Origin: Arachis hypogaea
Taxonomy: Eukaryota; Streptophyta; Magnoliopsida; Fabales; Fabaceae
Direction: 5' to 3'
Length of the DNA: 64,000 nucleotides
NCBI RefSeq assembly: GCF_003086295.3
Contig: NC_092050.1
Span: forward strand, 144,119,699-144,183,698
This document shows positions 1 through 12,549 of this stretch, piece by piece. Numbering within the stretch: the first letter of the stretch is position 1; each line of letters opens with the position of its first letter. Made by a program: the position numbers and the translations under genes. The notes below the pieces were generated by a model. That model ran no database searches, was not told the DNA's origin, and worked only from the letters and a program-made list of their open reading frames with translations.

Positions 1-202
1 TATTTTTAACAAGTGACCTGTTGTTGGATGGGGTTGTTCAGTAAAAATATATCCAATATGTCCAGCTAGATCATGAATTATGATCTAGCATGAAAAGAAA
101 AAATGTAACAATAACATAAAGATGTAACTTATTTCTTTAACTTCCTTTTGTAAAAGATGATATTGCTTGTATTATTTTTAACCAGTTCATGTATTGTATC
201 AG

Positions 203-3200
203 ACCATAGAGAGTAGTCCATGTGGTGAAAATAGTGAAGGAGAAGCAGTGACACTGTCACAACTGGTAATCATTTTGAACTTTTTCGTTGCACGTCATTT
301 TGTCCTCTTCAAAGTTTTACCATGGGTTATCTGTTCATGCTTTACGTTTTATAAGCTTCTTACATTTTTTTTTTAAATATTTTACTTATACCTGCAGAAT
401 CTCATCGATCTGGCAGGTTCTGAGAGCTCAAAAGCTGAAACAACTGGCATGAGAAGAAGAGAAGGATCTTATATCAATAAAAGTCTTCTAACTCTTGGAA
501 CTGTGAGGTCTCAAACCTTTTCTTGGTGTACGTAGGACTCTAATCCTAGTTTGGGGAGGGAGATGGTACATGGTAGGGTGAAGTAGAAGTAAAGGCCCTG
601 CAACTTTTGGGTTGCATGGTCTATTGGTCTTACACTTTGTTGCTGCCAAGACTATATCATATTGTCTCTCTGTCTAATTCCCAGCAGAGATATCTGTTTC
701 TTTTTATTAACTTTAATGTGATTGACTACCATGAAATTAGTTGCCATTATTTAAATAAATTATCTGTTTCTATTTGGTTTATTTTGTACTGTCAAATGGG
801 TTGGATGGCCTGGCTGTCCTAAAGACCAACCTATCTGTTTAAAGCACCATTGCATGCATTGTGTAAAGCTTTCTTTATGGTGTTTATTGTCATTGTTTAA
901 AGCTTTTTGTATGCGTTGTTATCTATGGACCTATGTTTGTGCCTGTATTAAAGTGTAATTATCTTTGTTGAACACAGGTCATTTCAAAATTAACCGAAGA
1001 TAAACCCAGTCACATACCTTATAGGGACTCCAAACTGACTAGACTACTTCAGTCTTCACTCAGTGGTCATGGACGTGTATCTGTAAGGCTTTCCTTCTAT
1101 AGATATTTGTCATGAATTTATATATACATGAAAAATACATCAAGTTATTATAAAGATCTTCATGGTAGAAATGTTGAAACACAAATGGAAGTTCTGATAG
1201 TTCGTTGTTATTGAAAACCCAGCTTATCTGCACAGTGACTCCTTCCTCAAGTAGTACTGAGGAGACACATAATACATTGAAGTTTGCTCACCGGGCAAAG
1301 CATATTGAAATCCAAGCAGCACAAAACAAAGTAAGATAAATCATAACACTGTTTCTGAATAAAAAAATTGTTTTCATAATCCTTAGACATGTTTTATCTC
1401 TAGTTTTTTTTATGGAAGAAATGTTTAAAATGGTTATTTTGAGTGCACTGGGAAGAAATTCCATATGCCTGTAGAGTTTAAATTTTACTCGTGAAGGTAC
1501 TTTGGGAGATTGTCTATGTTTGAAGTAGTTGATTGAAACAAGGGGCCTGAATCTTGAAAATTCAGCATTACCTTTGTCTACTTCAGAAATCAATGGTGTG
1601 TCTTGACTTCTCACGTTTGTGTACTGCGTCTATGTTAAGAAGTTGTACTAGTAGGTACATAGCAAAGTAGCATGATCAGAGAGTTGCGATTATTTTCCTT
1701 TATTGCACCCATTTATTGCGTCCTTTAAGCATATGTTCCCTCTGCTTCATTCTTTTTTTTGTCGTCCTTTAAGCATGTGTTTCCTCTGCTTCGTTCTTAG
1801 TTTTATTTTAATTTATATTGAATCTGTAGATAATTGATGAGAAGTCACTTATCAAGAAATACCAACAAGAGATTCAATGCCTAAAGGAAGAATTGGAACA
1901 ACTAAAGAGGGGTATTGTTACAGTTCAACCAAAAGATACTGGGGAAGATGACATTGTGCTTCTAAAACAAAAGGAAAGTAATTATAGAGTGAGTGAGAGT
2001 GTGTGCACACGCCCGCATCCGTGTATCCACTGCCTTCTGTTTTTGCTGTCATTTACATTTACAATGGCGTCGTTTAGTTCGTGTAGCTGACCCCATCTAG
2101 TGGGACAAGGCTTTGCTGTTGTTGTTGTTGTTGTTACATTTATTACTGTCATCATTATTATTTAGAAGCACTTATAGATTAAATTAGATTTCAAAGTGCA
2201 AACAGTTCTATCTTTGTTTTTCTAAAATTTGAGCACAAATATTACAATATCACTTGCAAAGAGCTAGTCATTTAAAAAAAAAAGATGATAAAAGCTTCTA
2301 CAAGGAATAATGATGGGTATAGAAATGAATATATTTGAAGTAAATTTATGCACATTGAGTTTTTTGTACTCTGAAATAACCATTGTGAGTTTTTGGTGGT
2401 TCTAATTGCTGTGAAATGTAAAGTTAGAGGATGGTCAAGTTAAGTTGCAATCCCGGTTGGAACAAGAAGAAGAAGCTAAAGCTGCTTTGTTAGGAAGAAT
2501 TCAACGGCTGACTAAACTGATTTTGGTCTCCACAAAAGCATCACATTCAACCAGATTTCCTAACAGGCCTGGTCCTCGTAGAAGACATTCCTTCGGAGAA
2601 GAGGAGGTATTTCTAGTTTTTGTTGGTTATCCCTGTTGTTTATCAGATGCAATAACACCAGGATCCTATACTCCGTTTTTAAAGACAGGGCAACTCTTTC
2701 CCTGTTCCCTACATATTTTTAATTATCAATTATGTTTACAGCTGGCATACCTTCCATACAAGAGGCGGGATTTAATCTTGGATGAGGAAAATATTGATTT
2801 GTATGTTAATCTGGAGGGAAATGTTGAATCAGCTGTTGATTCTTTGAAGGAGGAAAAAAAGACAAAAAAACATGTACTACTAAACTGGTTGAAGTTACGT
2901 GTAAGTTGCCCATCGTTGTTTGCTGATAGCTTGCATCTACTTTGACTTCATCTTCTTAACCCCATTGGTGTTGTTTGACTGATCATCACAGTTGTTGTCT
3001 TCTCCCATTCTTTTCCACTCTAATTCTTTACTCATTAAGGTCTTTTATGCATTCATTGATGTTATTCTACTAATGTTCTATGATAGTTCTTATATATGTG
3101 TATTGAAATGAAATATTGGATCTTATTTTGGGTATTGTTCACAAGTTAATTTTCTTTTGTCTAAGCTTGTGCATTTCAATATTTGTTTCAGAAACGAGAT

Positions 3201-3976
3201 GGTGGCTTGACAGGCACTAGTGGTAAATCCAGTGGTGCAAAATCTACTAGCACACCTTCAACACCTCAAGGAGAAAGTGGTAACCATGCAGAATCCCGGC
3301 TTTCTCATTCTCTAGCTGCAGAAAGTTCTCCATCGGCTGATCTTATATCAGAGGCAAGAGAGGATAAAGATACTCGCGAGGATAGTTTATTGGGACCAGA
3401 AACACCTTTGGTATGTAGTTTAACTGCAGGTTTGGAGAAGAAGGAAAATTCCCTAGTATTTTGAAAAATTGATTTTTACTCTAGTGTAACTGGACATAGA
3501 AGAAGATTGTATGTTTTATATATATTTAGCCAAAAACAAGTAAAACAATTATTATTGAGAGGCACTTAAATGCTTCAAGAACCACTATAAATAGCCCCAA
3601 TTTGTCTGGTGATGCATATATGTTTTTGTATTCAATATTTACCCAGTCAGTTTAGTCCTTCATTGTGAAAAGTACTTCTTGATATGGTGATAATTTTATT
3701 TCAGCTTTAGTGTTGTTCCTCTGAGCATAGCGATGTCTTGCCTATGTTTTTGAAAGATCTTAAGTTCTTGTGGGAAGATTTATATGTTTCTTTATCATAA
3801 AACAGAGAAATAGCACATTTGTTCATTGAGACATCTATATTTTACCTTCATAGCTTCCCATGTGCTTGTTAATGTTGTAGACAAGCATCAAGTCAGTTGA
3901 TCAGATCGATCTTCTAAGGGAGCAGCACAAGATTTTATGTGGAGAAGTTGCCCTTCATTCAAGTGCTTTCACCGAG
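203..3976 (+). CDS. KIN-7 (CENP-E-like) kinesin, partial: nine exons, both ends missing
   Basis: Microtubule motor of the plant kinesin-7 family. Exons read by eye: 203-265, 398-502, 978-1082, 1223-1330, 1830-1977, 2428-2606, 2742-2900, 3192-3410, 3881-3976. All have GT/AG borders and join in frame without a stop. The first four exons carry the end of the motor: switch [12 protein letters not shown], then [28 protein letters not shown] and the neck-proximal [13 protein letters not shown]. The next exons give coiled-coil sequence ([18 protein letters not shown]), a basic [14 protein letters not shown] stretch, and a Ser/Thr-rich linker. It resembles Arabidopsis KIN-7D-type proteins. The 1977/2428 junction is the least certain; it keeps the expected length but gives EK where relatives have LE. 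The P-loop half lies left of the window. No exon of the long C-terminal coiled coil was found after 3976, so the copy is probably truncated. Confidence 0.88.
2118..2136. repeat. (GTT)n microsatellite in kinesin intron
   Basis: About six GTT/TTG triplets in a row inside the intron between exons 1830-1977 and 2428-2606. Simple repeat with no sign of function. Confidence 0.8.
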
Positions 3977-6397
3977 GTATTCATGACTAAATTTGTTTTT
4001 AGTTCAATCGTGCCATCTTTTTTGAATTATTGTACAACTAAATGGTTTGGAATATTTGCTACTGATTTGATATTGTATATTGATTTCTTATTTTGATTTT
4101 GAGGTGGTTTATGATCTTAATGATGAATGCAAGAGGGCTTTGCTGGAAAAAAGTGTTCTTTGATGAAAAATAGATAACCGTCATACACTACCACTACGCT
4201 ATATATTGAAAAGAAAAAGATTTCCAGAGCATAGTATGCGTATCACATTATTCTCTTATAGTAATGTATGCTTCTTCTATTATAACTTATGCTTTATGAT
4301 GATTATTTATTATATGTTAGGATGTGATTACCGAGTTATCCATCCACCCATACAAACTAGAATTCATGTAGTTTCATTGCCAATGTGGAATTTTTAGGCC
4401 TTTTAGGGTTTTCTTCAAAAATGAAATTTGTCGAATCCCAGGTTTCTCGGGCGATCACGTGTTGATGCCGATTTCAGAGGCTTGATTCTGGTATCAGTGA
4501 CCTGCGATTGGTTAGTCAGAAGTCATTCAAAACAGTTGGGATCAGCTAATTTCTTGCATTATGGTGACATCATTGGTAAGTGGTCTGGTGTGGATGAGGT
4601 GTTGTGATGATCTTCTCTCAATACTTTTGTGTTAATTTCAAGTTAGTTTCTTTTAATTTTGTTTATCTTTAAATTGCCGCAAATTTGGGGGTTTTGGATT
4701 TTTTTTCTTAGTCATGCGTGTATTAATCGGTAGTTTCAACTATTTAACTATTTCATTGCAAAATCCATTTTATTGTTTCATCAATGGTGGTTTATATATT
4801 GAATTCCATTTATGCAGAATTTTGCTCATTCATATGTTTTGGAATTCATTTTTTCAAAATTACTTCTTTAATATATCTATACATAATTAGTAACATCATA
4901 TGAATTCTTCACGGAGGTGGATTCTTCTCCCACTTTGAATTTTTCTTCAAAAAGGAAAAATGAATTGATTGCGCTTGGTGGGGAAAGTAATTATCTTAAC
5001 TCACATGGAAAATCAAATTTTGGTGGTTTGGGGGGAGAAGTGACATCATTTGCTATAACAAATAGTACTATCTTCTATTATTCTGTCAGAAGAATTATTT
5101 TGTCAATGAGAGTAGGTATCGTAACTTGTGGCTTACTCTCACTCCCACTCTCCTTTGTCATTTTTCTTTTCTTATTATTACTCCATGATATAAAAGAATG
5201 TGAGAAGAAGATTTGTGTGATTGGCGAGTGAAGTGAAGATGAATGGAAGAGGTGGATAGAGATCTGGTGTGCTGGGGTACAGCACCAGCAAAGCACTTCT
5301 AACAACGTGACTTTTTTTTTTGCTGCTCCCTTTTGGTAAATTTTTTTAAGCATTTTTTTATGCTCGAGGTTATGTCAAAGTCATTGTCTTGGATCTTAAC
5401 TGTTTGGAATTAGTTTGCTTTTATTAGTTTTGCTATCCAGGGTGGGACAATTCTTAATTGCTTAAATTAAGGAATGCTGGTTTGTTTTTCATAATGGTTA
5501 TGCTGCACTAGCTCATTATTGTTGGGCTTGCCGTTTTGTTGTTTTGCTTTATGAATGGCAATATGTTTTGGAGTCATACACTCATGCTTAGGTGGTAGTT
5601 ATCCATGGATCTATTAAGGATGGACATACCAATTTGAATATATGTCTACTTAAACAGATCATCTTTGTTTGCTATTTATATACAGGGAATCATTCAATAA
5701 TATCAAGATTTGAAGGATTGGATCCTGTCATGAGGCTCAAACTTGATTTGGTTGAGGTGATTATTTTTAGTTTATTATTTTTTTAGATTATTTTTTCATG
5801 TAACTGATATTTTGATATACTTGTATATAGAGGTGTGGAGTTGAAGTAGGTTAGTAGGTCACATAAATTTATTGAAGTTGTCTACTAAAGAATTTATTTG
5901 CTATATTAGGATATTTCCAGTGATTCTATCATAATCTGAATTTTGGTAAAGAGTGTGATCATTTTTGCCCCACCAAGAGCATATCCTTGATAGTAGAAAA
6001 CTCCATTTTAGGTGAACTAAAAACTGGATTCAGAAAAGTCTTGTGATCCTAAAGAAATAAAAGTAAACAATTTTCTCATTGCCCCGGCTGAGAAAAAATG
6101 CTTCAGGCATGCAATTCCAGAAAAATAGGAACATTAGAAGTGCCACTATCATGTTCATTCAGAGTTAGTTAATTAACTATTAACTATAACCATGTCTCTC
6201 ATCTACCCTCCAAGCTAACACCTAATTTAATTTCTAAATGTACTTGGAACAAAAATAACGATTAATCCATTGTTGTGTCCCACTATTACCGATGAATTGT
6301 GAATAAAAGATTTGATTATTGTTAATGCACAAATTAAACCTGCTTCCTTGAAAGACTTTTAATTTGTCTTTGTTTCGAAGCAATGAAATCCTTATAG
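3977..6397. other. Non-coding stretch between kinesin and gene-fragment mosaic
   Basis: AT-rich sequence with no recognised gene. Three places look exon-like but match no family I can name: 4443-4576 (AG and GT borders, partly open), 4917-5231 (open for about 100 codons), and 5688-5755 (after TATACAG and before GTGATT, reading RFEGLDPVMRLKLDLVE). They could be further captured pieces like those after 6.4 kb. The expected later kinesin exons are not visible here, so the break in that gene lies in this interval. Confidence 0.45.
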
Positions 6398-6821
6398 CTG
6401 AGAGGATTCAAGGCCTTATGCTGCAGTAGTTGTAGGAGGCTTAGTATGTCTTCCATAGAGGAAGCAGAGAGTTCATCAGCCTCTGATTGGTTGCCTTCGG
6501 TGTCAAGCATTGCACAAGCCATGGTGCAAGAGAGACTTGAACAATTGATTAGGGAGAGAAGGCTGGAAGAGAGATGCAGGAGGCACCAGCAAAGCAGAGT
6601 CAGAGAAAGAACTAAATTTGTTGTTATGGTGGCAATAAAGAAATGTTTTTATGATCCAAGAGAGGATTTTAAGGAGTCCATGATGGAGATGATAACAGCA
6701 GATCACATTAAAGAAGCCAGAGATTTACCTACTCAACAATTATATCTCCATGAACTCCAATGAGTACCATGGTCTTATACTTGAGCTTTTTCATGAGGTT
6801 TGTACTAATTTATTCTTATAA
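6398..6821 (+). pseudogene. OVATE family protein (OFP) fragment, frameshifted
   Basis: OFPs are plant transcriptional repressors with a C-terminal OVATE domain. Here the reading frame is open from 6398 (stop TAG at 6395). It gives a Ser-rich stretch, then the helix AQAMVQERLEQLIRERRLEE typical before the domain. The OVATE core follows: VVMVAIKKCFYDPREDFKES and MMEMITADHIKEARDL. Just after DL, near 6728, the frame breaks. The rest of the domain (LLNNYISMNSNEYHGLILEL then FHEVCTNLFL) continues in the next frame to a TAA at 6819-6821. Compared with intact OFPs about two codons are lost at the shift. The N-terminal half is missing. The best start would be the ATG at 6446, but nothing upstream supports a promoter. 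Likely a captured or retained pseudogene piece. Confidence 0.8.
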
Positions 6822-7997
6822 TGTAATGGCATTGGTAATAACCATTCATCAAGCTAAGGCTATTGTGTGTGTTAGCCTTTAATCCACTCTCGCTTAATTG
6901 AAGTAGAAGCCACTACTCACACTCGTGCCTTTTATGTGTCCGAAAAATATTATATTAGACACATGCGGCTGTAGCTACATGCAATTAAGGATTGATTAAT
7001 ATTTCAATGAATTATATTAAATTAGAATTAGATAGGTTTTGTTTTTCTTTATCTTTTATTTTTTATATTTTTAATTTCTTGTCTAAAGACCTCTAATTTC
7101 TTCTTCTACTTTGTTTGATTTGTACGGATACACTCATTGGCGATGTTGTTGATTTTGAAGATGAAGATAAATCATTGTTGCGCCAGTAAACTCCACTGCT
7201 GTTTTTAATTTTTTTTTTTTGTCTTTTTCATCGGTTCATTTGATTTTCATTATTTTGGTTATATTATTGGTTTCAGTTTTCTATTTTACTTATTGTGATC
7301 AGATATATTAGTATTTGGTAATCAAACGTCAATTCTTAGATTTATTTTCTATATATTTTAGATTTTCTTTCTCTCATGTGACTCGGATGCCATTTGTACA
7401 TTATATTGATATATATTTCCATTTTATTGTGCCATTCCTGCTCTGAAAATAATAAAAGTTGATTGAATGAAAAAAAAAAGTAGGCTTATTTTAAGAATTG
7501 TTGCATTTTGTTTAGATTGTTTTTCATTGAATCCATGAACTCAAATGAGCTTATGCTAATGCTGGTCTTCTTCCAAAACAATGGATTAGATTAGAGGTTA
7601 GCAATGTCTTCATATGCTTTTTTAAATTTCCATGCTTCATATTTTGTTTTTTCTTTCATGTTAACTATGATTAATTGTAGGTTGATTAATTATGGGTTAT
7701 GTTTATATAATCCTTTGCCTCCCTCTGTTTTTTTGTTGTTCTTACTATGCTATTTTCCTGGTTTAATTTCTTTGAAGGCCTAAATAGTTGTCTTGTGTTA
7801 TCAATTTTTTACTATTGCTTTGCACACCAAATACTCATAAAAACAAATAGAGAAGCTTTTCAACTAATTTATTTCTATTTTTACACATTAGTTCTAAATT
7901 GATTTTTGTCCAACTTTTCAATTGTTACTTCAAGTTATAGTCATCACAATTTAATATGATATATGTTCCTTATATTTTTCTATGTTCTTTAATGCAG
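6822..7997. other. AT-rich spacer inside the gene-fragment mosaic
   Basis: No coding similarity recognised on either strand. Intron-like T-rich composition with short homopolymer runs. It separates the OFP fragment from the GH36 fragment. Confidence 0.5.
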
Positions 7998-8105
7998 CTT
8001 TGAGGAATGTGGCATTCTTGCTAAGTTTGTTATAATTGAGGATGGATGGCAATCTGTTGGTATAGATCCTAATGGTATTGAATAGAAAGCTGATAATTAT
8101 ACAAA
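7998..8105 (+). pseudogene. Raffinose-synthase / seed-imbibition type GH36 exon fragment
   Basis: One exon-sized piece after a TGCAG acceptor and before a GTCAGT-like donor. It reads CGILAKFVIIEDGWQSVG and then IDPNGIE, a TAG stop, and KADNY. The FVIIDDGWQS block is a hallmark of plant raffinose and stachyose synthases and their seed-imbibition relatives (galactosyltransferases or alkaline alpha-galactosidases of GH36). One Asp of the block is Glu here. No neighbouring exons of the family are present, so this is an isolated relic without function. Confidence 0.7.
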
Positions 8106-8442
8106 GTCAGTATTTCTTTTCTTAATTTTTTCCTTTCTGAAATTTTAAGCTATGTATGCTTATTTGTTTATATTAGTTTATCAAAATCTTGAATGGGAGG
8201 AAGCGAACTACTGTTGACTTAGTGAATTCTATATAGATTGATCATTAATGTAATTGAATGAGCTGTACATGTTAATATTAGATCCAATGTGTTTTTGGTG
8301 GAGACTTGTAGCCTTTCTTTATAAATGTATATACTAGAAGCAGGGCTTTATGCCTTTACTATGTGGTTATTTTTCATAACTTTGTTAAGAAGAGAAATAA
8401 TTTGATGCAAAAATGATCATTTAATCATTTTCTATTATATGA

Positions 8443-9051
<609 letters not shown>

Positions 9052-9414
9052 GGTACATATAGAGCATTCCTTTTTATTTATTTATCTGGGATTATGTTTA
9101 AATACCTCTAGCACAGTGAACTTTCATTTCGAAGTGAAGACAATTTTGACTTATTTAATATATGGAACTATGTTGAAACTTTATTTTATGCCACTTTCAT
9201 TGGATATCAAAGATTTCAATTTTTCCATTTGAGAAAGTTTTTCTTTAATGATTTTACACACATTGATTCAATCACATGACTTGGTTGTTGTCTAATGCAT
9301 GGTTAGTGTTTAAGGTGGTTGGACAAAACCCTTATTATGAATATAGCACATTGCTATTTGGATAGCAATGCTGATGCTATGGAATTTTACCCTTATTTTT
9401 TTTTCATTTTACAG

Positions 9415-9525
9415 GACATGGAAGTATTATATTTCCAGGCTTATATTGACGGTGTTGATTTTGTTTTTATTGACAATCCAATACTTAGCCATATAGAGAA
9501 TAACATATATGGTGAAAACCGAGTA
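9415..9525 (+). pseudogene. Starch synthase III-like single-exon fragment
   Basis: One exon with a TTTACAG acceptor and a GTAAGT donor reads [18 protein letters not shown], then [17 protein letters not shown]. This is the block from the N-terminal part of the GT5 catalytic domain of soluble starch synthase III, usually followed by an ILKRM exon that is not present. The exon has no stop, but it stands alone between pieces of unrelated genes, so it cannot make a synthase. The exact paralogue is uncertain. Confidence 0.7.
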
Positions 9526-9680
9526 GTAAGTTTGATATAAACTATATAACATTGCCTAATACCTAATGGTAGTGTAAGGAATATATTATGTGAGGTTACC
9601 TCCTGACAATAACAATAACAAATGTTACGCTATTTAATTTCATTAAAGTGACGTCATTATTGCTACCCCCTTATTGTTAG

Positions 9681-9803
9681 GCACCATGGATGGAATCTAA
9701 GCATAAGCTAGAAAAGGATCGTCAAGGACGTGCAACTAATCCTGATCTAGATCTAGCTGACACTGAAAAGATCTTTCGGTAACATATCAAGATGCTTCAG
9801 GAA
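9681..9803 (+). pseudogene. PRP40-like (FF-domain splicing factor) single-exon fragment
   Basis: An exon with TTGTTAG acceptor and GTAAGT donor reads APWMESKHKLEKDRQGRATN, then PDLDLADTEKIFR, a TAA stop in place of a Glu codon, and HIKMLQE. This resembles an FF-repeat segment of plant pre-mRNA-processing protein 40 (PRP40C type), where the motif continues REHI.. LYERC. It is isolated and carries a stop, so it is a relic. Family assignment is from memory of the motif. Confidence 0.6.
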
Positions 9804-10781
9804 GTAAGTGACTATGAACTATTTTGTGTGGGTTTTTCTTAGAAGTTATGGCTTGTGTCTAAGGCTCTCAGCAGGTTTTTGGTTTGTAAAAGAGTGTGCT
9901 TATTGTATGAATCAGTAACAACATATGCAGTAGTTGCATCTTCAATTTCATGATTTCCTTTTTAATTTTCTGTTTTTACACATTCAAACTTTATATTATA
10001 ATATGGAATTTTGTTATTGCTGTTAAATTTTGTTATAATATTTTGTTTGTTTTGAGTTTGGAGGTTCTTTGTTGCCAATCTCTGAACACATGTACCTTAC
10101 GTCTCCTGTTAGGTATAGCTGGCAGGCATTTTACATCAACAATGGATGGTGTTGGAGCACTTTTAATTCATTAGCTAATTATATAACTAACTCGATCCCT
10201 ATATATAAGACCAAGATCTGGCATTGAGATTAATGTTTCAACAGCTTAGCATTGCCTTTTAAATTCATAATTAAGCTATTATATTATTCATAATTAACCC
10301 CCATTGAACAAGCCCAGCTAGAACGTTTATATAAGCTTACCCAAGACAAGAAGAATCTCTGCCAATTTAGACAAATAATTAAGGAAATGTAGAAGAGTAT
10401 AGTTGGATCAGTTGTGCTATGTTTAAATGTTAATTTTTGAAATTTATAATAAAAGCATTACAAATTTGATGTAGTCTTTTTATTTTCAATTTTTTTTCTA
10501 AATTATTCATTTTATTATGTTAAAGTTTGATATGTATGTCTTTTTAAAGAAAAGAAAAAAAATCTCTATAATTAACTTGTTAAAAGTAAAAATGATAGCG
10601 TTTTTCTTCTATATACTGTATGTATCTCCCAAGATTTAGCTATTTATAATATTTTAACTTTTTTTTATTTTTATAAGATGCCATTGTACGTGTAACTAGC
10701 TAGGTCTTGGTAAAAAAGAAAAAAGATCATTCACATTATTGTATCTAATAAACGTATATATATATATAGAATTAATCTTAG
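9804..10781. other. Right part of the mosaic up to the Mutator-like element
   Basis: Mostly AT-rich and non-coding. One short open piece at about 10309-10390 reads AQLERLYKLTQDKKNLCQFR before a stop. It looks like an exon tail of some gene, but I cannot name it. I could not find a convincing end of a capturing element (hairpin plus CTRR for a Helitron, or a TIR) in this stretch. Confidence 0.4.
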
Positions 10782-11147
10782 CATACAAGCCATTAGCATT
10801 TACAAGTCTTACAAGTGTGGAACTTACTAAAATCCTAAACGCGCTCCAATTCATACGTACAAGTCACGCGCTATATAACAGACTTTAGTTTCAATCAAAA
10901 TCAATTAACGCGCGAATATCTCTCTTCCAATCTTCAAAAGATTTCCTTACCTTCTTTGAATCTCTTGCCAAGTTTCTTCGTTCTTCTTCTCGCGTTCTTT
11001 CCTGGTCTTTTGGATCCTTCTTTCTTCTGCGTTTATCACTTCTTTAGTCTTCGTCATTCGCTTGAGTTTTGCGAACTGTAACGCTAGCTTTGTTTTATTT
11101 GGATTTTCTGGTTTCTGAAATCAAAATTTGAAGTTCTTTTGAAGATA

Positions 11148-11720
11148 ATGGATGATTCAACCTCAGATTGTTAGCGCAATCATGGCGAAGTGGATTCAAT
11201 CTCAGATTGTCAGCTCAATCACAGCGAAGTGGATTTTGAATTTGAATCGAACGAAGTTCCTGAAGTTTGATTTAGTTTCAGTTAATTTTGATTGTCTAGC
11301 TGAATAATTCGTGAAGCTAGACTGTGAAATTAATGCGTGAACATAATCTGTGGATTGAATCTAATGTATTAGTTTTGATTAATTATCTGCAATTTATAGC
11401 AGACGCTCGGGTGTAGATCAGAACTTTTTGGGTGTATTTTTATAGAGGTTTGGGTGTATTTACAGTTTATGGTTTTTCTTGTTATTTTTAATTGACTTGT
11501 TGTCGTTCGGGTGTATATCAGGAGTCCTTGGGTGTATGTTACTTTGATTGTTATTTTTTTTATGAGGTGCAGAAATTCTATAGTATTTTCTTGTTTTTAA
11601 CATGTTGTATTTTGCAGTCTCTCTCTGTTGTTGATGAGCAACTTATTCCCAAGGTAGGAATGACTTTTAAAAACCTTGAAGATGCTACAAAATTTTATAA
11701 GGACTATGCCAAGGCTGCAG
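11148..11720 (+). pseudogene. FAR1/FHY3-related transposase-derived gene, 5' relic
   Basis: FAR1-family proteins derive from Mutator transposases. At 11148 an ATG opens MDDSTSD and is soon stopped. The following acidic text repeats SISDCQLNHS and ends DFEFESNEVPE. After an intron-like gap, an exon from about 11618 reads LSVVDEQLIPKVGMTFKNLE and DATKFYKDYAKAAG, the start of the FAR1 DNA-binding zinc-finger domain. The similarity then ends abruptly, so the zinc finger, DDE transposase core and SWIM finger are all missing. Confidence 0.7.
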
Positions 11721-11920
11721 GTTTATTATATCCAGTTAAACCTCTTTCATGCTGTATCAGTGGTACATCCAAATTTCAGCCAATATCAAGGACGTGTTAT
11801 GAATTACCAGTTCAGGGAACCAGCAGCAGTGGATAGTTTTTTGGGTGTATAGTTACAGAATATGGGTGTAAACCATAGTTTTCTTGAGTGTATTTATGAA
11901 TTTTCTTGTGTTTGACATTT

Positions 11921-11921
<1 letters not shown>

Positions 11922-11953
<32 letters not shown>
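11922..11953. repeat. (TA)n microsatellite followed by poly-T
   Basis: An uninterrupted TA dinucleotide run, followed directly by a T run to about 11970, in the left arm of the Mutator-like element. Confidence 0.9.
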
Positions 11954-11969
<16 letters not shown>

Positions 11970-12023
11970 CAGAATCTGCTGTTTATGTTATAAATTATTG
12001 TTTGTTTTTTTTTTATTTTGGTA

Positions 12024-12250
12024 TAGGGTTTAGGGTTTAAAGGTTTAGGGGCTTAGGGTTTAGGGATAAAGCATCAGGGGATAGAGTCTGGTGTATATTT
12101 AACTTTTCTTGGGTGTAAAATGAGATTTTATGAGTGTAAAAATCAATGATTTGGGTGTATAATAGGTGGGGTGATTTAGGGTTTAGAGTTTAATGTTTAG
12201 AGTTTAGGATTTATGGTATATGGTTTAGGGTTTATGGTTTAGGATTTTTA
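12024..12250 (+). repeat. Interstitial telomere-like (TTTAGGG) motifs
   Basis: Several GGTTTAGGG units in two clusters, 12026-12066 and 12173-12250, some perfect copies of the plant telomere repeat and others with one base changed. They sit among GGGTGTAT words in the left arm of the Mutator-like element, so they are part of that element rather than a chromosome end. Confidence 0.7.
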
Positions 12251-12549
12251 GGGATAAATCATCAGGGGGAATAGATGTTTGGGTGTATAATCAACATTCT
12301 TTGGGTGTAAAATGTCAGGTTATGGGTGTATATTTGGTTTGATGTTTTCCTTCATATTATAGTACCTGTAAATCAGACATTTTCAATACACCAGAGAGAG
12401 TTTAATTATGGAAAAAAAAATTTACTTATAATTGGATCAAATATATTTACAGTATGTGTTCAATTTCTTACAAGAGTATATAACAGTTACATTAATCAGT
12501 GTCAATATCATTAGAATCTATCTGACAAAATGGACTCAATAACAATGAG

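Noticed and set aside
12024..12250. Ancient telomere or chromosome-fusion point
   Set aside because: The telomere-like units are few, degenerate and embedded in a transposable element with similar G-rich words.
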